Below, in pieces: positions 7,757 through 9,170 of a DNA stretch of 9,170 nt; the first letter of the stretch is position 1; each line of letters opens with the position of its first letter. The stretch lies in contig JAGLEK010000606.1 in NCBI GenBank assembly GCA_023145125.1, forward strand, positions 1-9,170. The letters run 5' to 3'. The notes under the pieces are model-generated. The model worked only from the letters and a program-made list of their open reading frames with translations, was not told the DNA's origin and ran no database searches. The DNA is from Bacteroidales bacterium. GTDB lineage: Bacteria; Bacteroidota; Bacteroidia; Bacteroidales; B18-G4. The position numbers and the translations under genes are program-made.

Positions 7757-9106
7757 ATGACCTATCAACAAATGAAAAGAATAAAGCGTATAACGATAGC
7801 GGCTGTGGCCCTCATCCTTCTTATTTCAGCGCAAAGCCTGAATGCCCAGCCAATGGTTCAGGACCTGTCACTGGCAGATGCACTGGCTGTAGGCCTTGAG
7901 AATAATTACCAGATCAGGATCTCGGATGAGAGCGTCAGGATTGCAGAGAACAATGACAGCTGGGGCGCTGCAGGTATGTTCCCATCCATCTCCCTTGGGG
8001 CTTTTCAGTACAATCGCTATGATGCCGCCGATAGCAGGACTGTGCCGGGTGAGAGGGATGAGTATTATACAAACTTCATTGCCCCTTACATTAACCTCAA
8101 CTGGAGCCTTTTCAAGGGCTTTGCGGTTCATATCACAAAAGATAAACTGGGCGCTCTCCTGGAATATTCAGAAGGATATGCAACCATTGTTGTTGAAAAT
8201 ACCATACAGGGCATTGTGCTGGCATATTATAATGCATTGCTTCAGGAGGAATTGCTGGAGGTCACAGTAGAGGTGAAAGCCCTTTCGCGCGATCGCTATA
8301 ATTACATGACATTTAAGAAAGACCTTGGCGGAGCGGTAACCTATGATGTGCTACAGGCAAAGAATGCATACCTGGACGATTCAACCACAAACCTACTGCA
8401 ACAGCTAAATGTCAGGAATGCATACCTGAACCTCCGCCTGCTTCTTGGAGAGGAACAGGATATTCAATATCAACTTACTGATGAGTTCCAGGTGCAGATG
8501 ATCGGCTTTTCACTGGATTCACTCCTGCAGGAGATGTTGTCCAGCAACAACACCATACGGAACCAGTATGTCAACCAGGAAATATTGAAAAAAGATGTTA
8601 AGCTTGCAAAAAGTAACATGTACCCGGTGCTTTCCCTCAATGGCGGATTTGACCATTATAACTCCAGGGCGAAATATGTCGATAATGATCCGCTGTACAC
8701 CAACAGCCTGGATTATTATGCAAATTTTACGCTTAGCTTCAACCTGTTCAATGGGGGAAATGTAAGGAGGGGGATCAGGAATGCCCGGATCAGCGAACGT
8801 ATCGGCGAGCTGGAGATCGATGAAATGGAGATCAGCCTGACGAACCTTTTAAAAACTGATTTTGAGCTGTTCAACATCCGCAAGGAATTGTATATGGTGT
8901 CGGTCGCAAACCTGGAAAGTGCCAGCCTGAACATGGAGATATCAACTGAAAAATTCCGCTCCGGGGCTATCAACTCATTTAACTTCAGAGATGTGCAGGT
9001 GATATACCTGCGTGCTGCTGCTTCAAAATATCAAGCTATTTATAACCTGATCGACATTCAGACTGAGTTGCTGAGGTTATCGGGGGGGATTATTAATGAG
9101 TTTTGA
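7757..9106 (+). CDS. TolC-family outer-membrane efflux channel
   Basis: The product is the outer-membrane duct of the tripartite pump. From ATG 7757 it has 449 residues, within the usual TolC/OEP range. A signal peptide is plain: MKRIKR, a hydrophobic run (ITIAAVALILLI) and a likely cut after SLNA, near residue 30. The two-fold OEP repeat is visible: the first half begins LSLADALAVGLENNYQIRIS and carries WSLFKGF (116-122), and the second carries FNLFNGG (328-334), the equivalent strand-turn element. Long helical segments between them form the periplasmic tunnel. The start is uncertain. ATG 7757 is 4 bases after the permease stop, ATG 7772 would give a tighter signal peptide beginning MKRIKR, and an in-frame TTG at 7730 would overlap the permease by 23 bases and add an uninformative MKEELLNKR. 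A seven-G run (9082-9088) lies near the 3' end. The TGA stop is also the first base triplet of the following palindromic repeat. Confidence 0.92.
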   Translation: MTYQQMKRIKRITIAAVALILLISAQSLNAQPMVQDLSLADALAVGLENNYQIRISDESVRIAENNDSWGAAGMFPSISLGAFQYNRYDAADSRTVPGERDEYYTNFIAPYINLNWSLFKGFAVHITKDKLGALLEYSEGYATIVVENTIQGIVLAYYNALLQEELLEVTVEVKALSRDRYNYMTFKKDLGGAVTYDVLQAKNAYLDDSTTNLLQQLNVRNAYLNLRLLLGEEQDIQYQLTDEFQVQMIGFSLDSLLQEMLSSNNTIRNQYVNQEILKKDVKLAKSNMYPVLSLNGGFDHYNSRAKYVDNDPLYTNSLDYYANFTLSFNLFNGGNVRRGIRNARISERIGELEIDEMEISLTNLLKTDFELFNIRKELYMVSVANLESASLNMEISTEKFRSGAINSFNFRDVQVIYLRAAASKYQAIYNLIDIQTELLRLSGGIINEF

Positions 9107-9170
9107 GCCCTTCGACTTCCATCGGCCGCCAAAGGCTTGCCGACGGCGCGGCGCTCAGGACAGGTTGTTG
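9104..9170. repeat. Palindromic GC-rich repeat element after the efflux operon, cut by the window edge
   Basis: The element begins on the TGA stop of the channel gene. TGAGC (9104-9108) pairs with GCTCA (9153-9157). Inside is a strong hairpin at 9119-9146: CC/GG, TCGGC (9122-9126) with GCCGA (9139-9143), GCC (9128-9130) with GGC (9134-9136), and an AAA loop. The flanks, CCCTTCGACTTC (9108-9119) and GCTCAGGACAGG (9153-9164), together would read CCTTCGACTTC-GCTCAGGACAGG, a dispersed repeat I recall from many Bacteroidota assemblies and its relatives in other phyla. Here the two parts are split by the hairpin. It could stop or stabilise the efflux transcript, but there is no U-run, so it is not a standard intrinsic terminator. 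The structure is seen directly; the repeat family is from memory. Confidence 0.6.

Noticed and set aside
8362..8428. A 13 bp direct repeat (GAATGCATACCTG at 8362-8374 and 8416-8428)
   Set aside because: The copies are in the same frame, 54 bases apart, both encoding NAYL in a TolC helical segment. This fits the repetitive helix pattern or chance and is not a separate element.

Overview
The window looks like chromosome from a member of the Bacteroidota. This is inference from gene families, not a placement from a marker gene. It carries a large Asp-box beta-propeller protein of a type common in that phylum and a four-gene efflux operon whose adaptor resembles Bacteroidota adaptors. Start codons lack strong Shine-Dalgarno sequences. 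The far right end holds a repeat whose intact form would encode the peptide PFDFAQDR, which I remember as a frequent read-through product of dispersed repeats in such genomes. All genes are on the + strand and coding density is high.

Bases 1-2670 are the 3' portion of a gene for a sortilin/VPS10-like, Asp-box beta-propeller protein, open at the left edge. Bases 2671-2842 are non-coding. They contain no convincing terminator for the first gene, but they do hold a perfect 9+9 bp inverted repeat (2729-2752) suited to a TetR-type operator and a possible folded leader (2772-2824).

Bases 2843-9106 form one compact transcription unit: a TetR-family regulator (2843-3400), a periplasmic adaptor of the membrane fusion family (3423-4541), an RND inner-membrane pump of 1055 residues (4585-7752) and a TolC-family outer-membrane channel (about 7757-9106). 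Gaps are 22, 43 and 4 bases. The obvious reading is a complete tripartite efflux pump: the RND protomer binds substrate and uses the ion gradient, the adaptor bridges the periplasm, and the TolC-like channel passes substrate out of the cell. The TetR protein probably represses the operon from the inverted repeat until a ligand binds. The substrate cannot be read from the sequence.

Bases 9104-9170 are a GC-rich palindromic repeat that begins on the stop codon of the channel gene and runs to the window edge. It looks like a dispersed repeat arm pair split by a strong 28-base hairpin. I found no tRNA, rRNA, CRISPR array, transposase or origin. Overall this is an ordinary efflux locus. The points most worth a second look are the terminal repeat, the putative operator and leader, the proline-interrupted adaptor hairpin, and the missing TM10 lysine in the pump.
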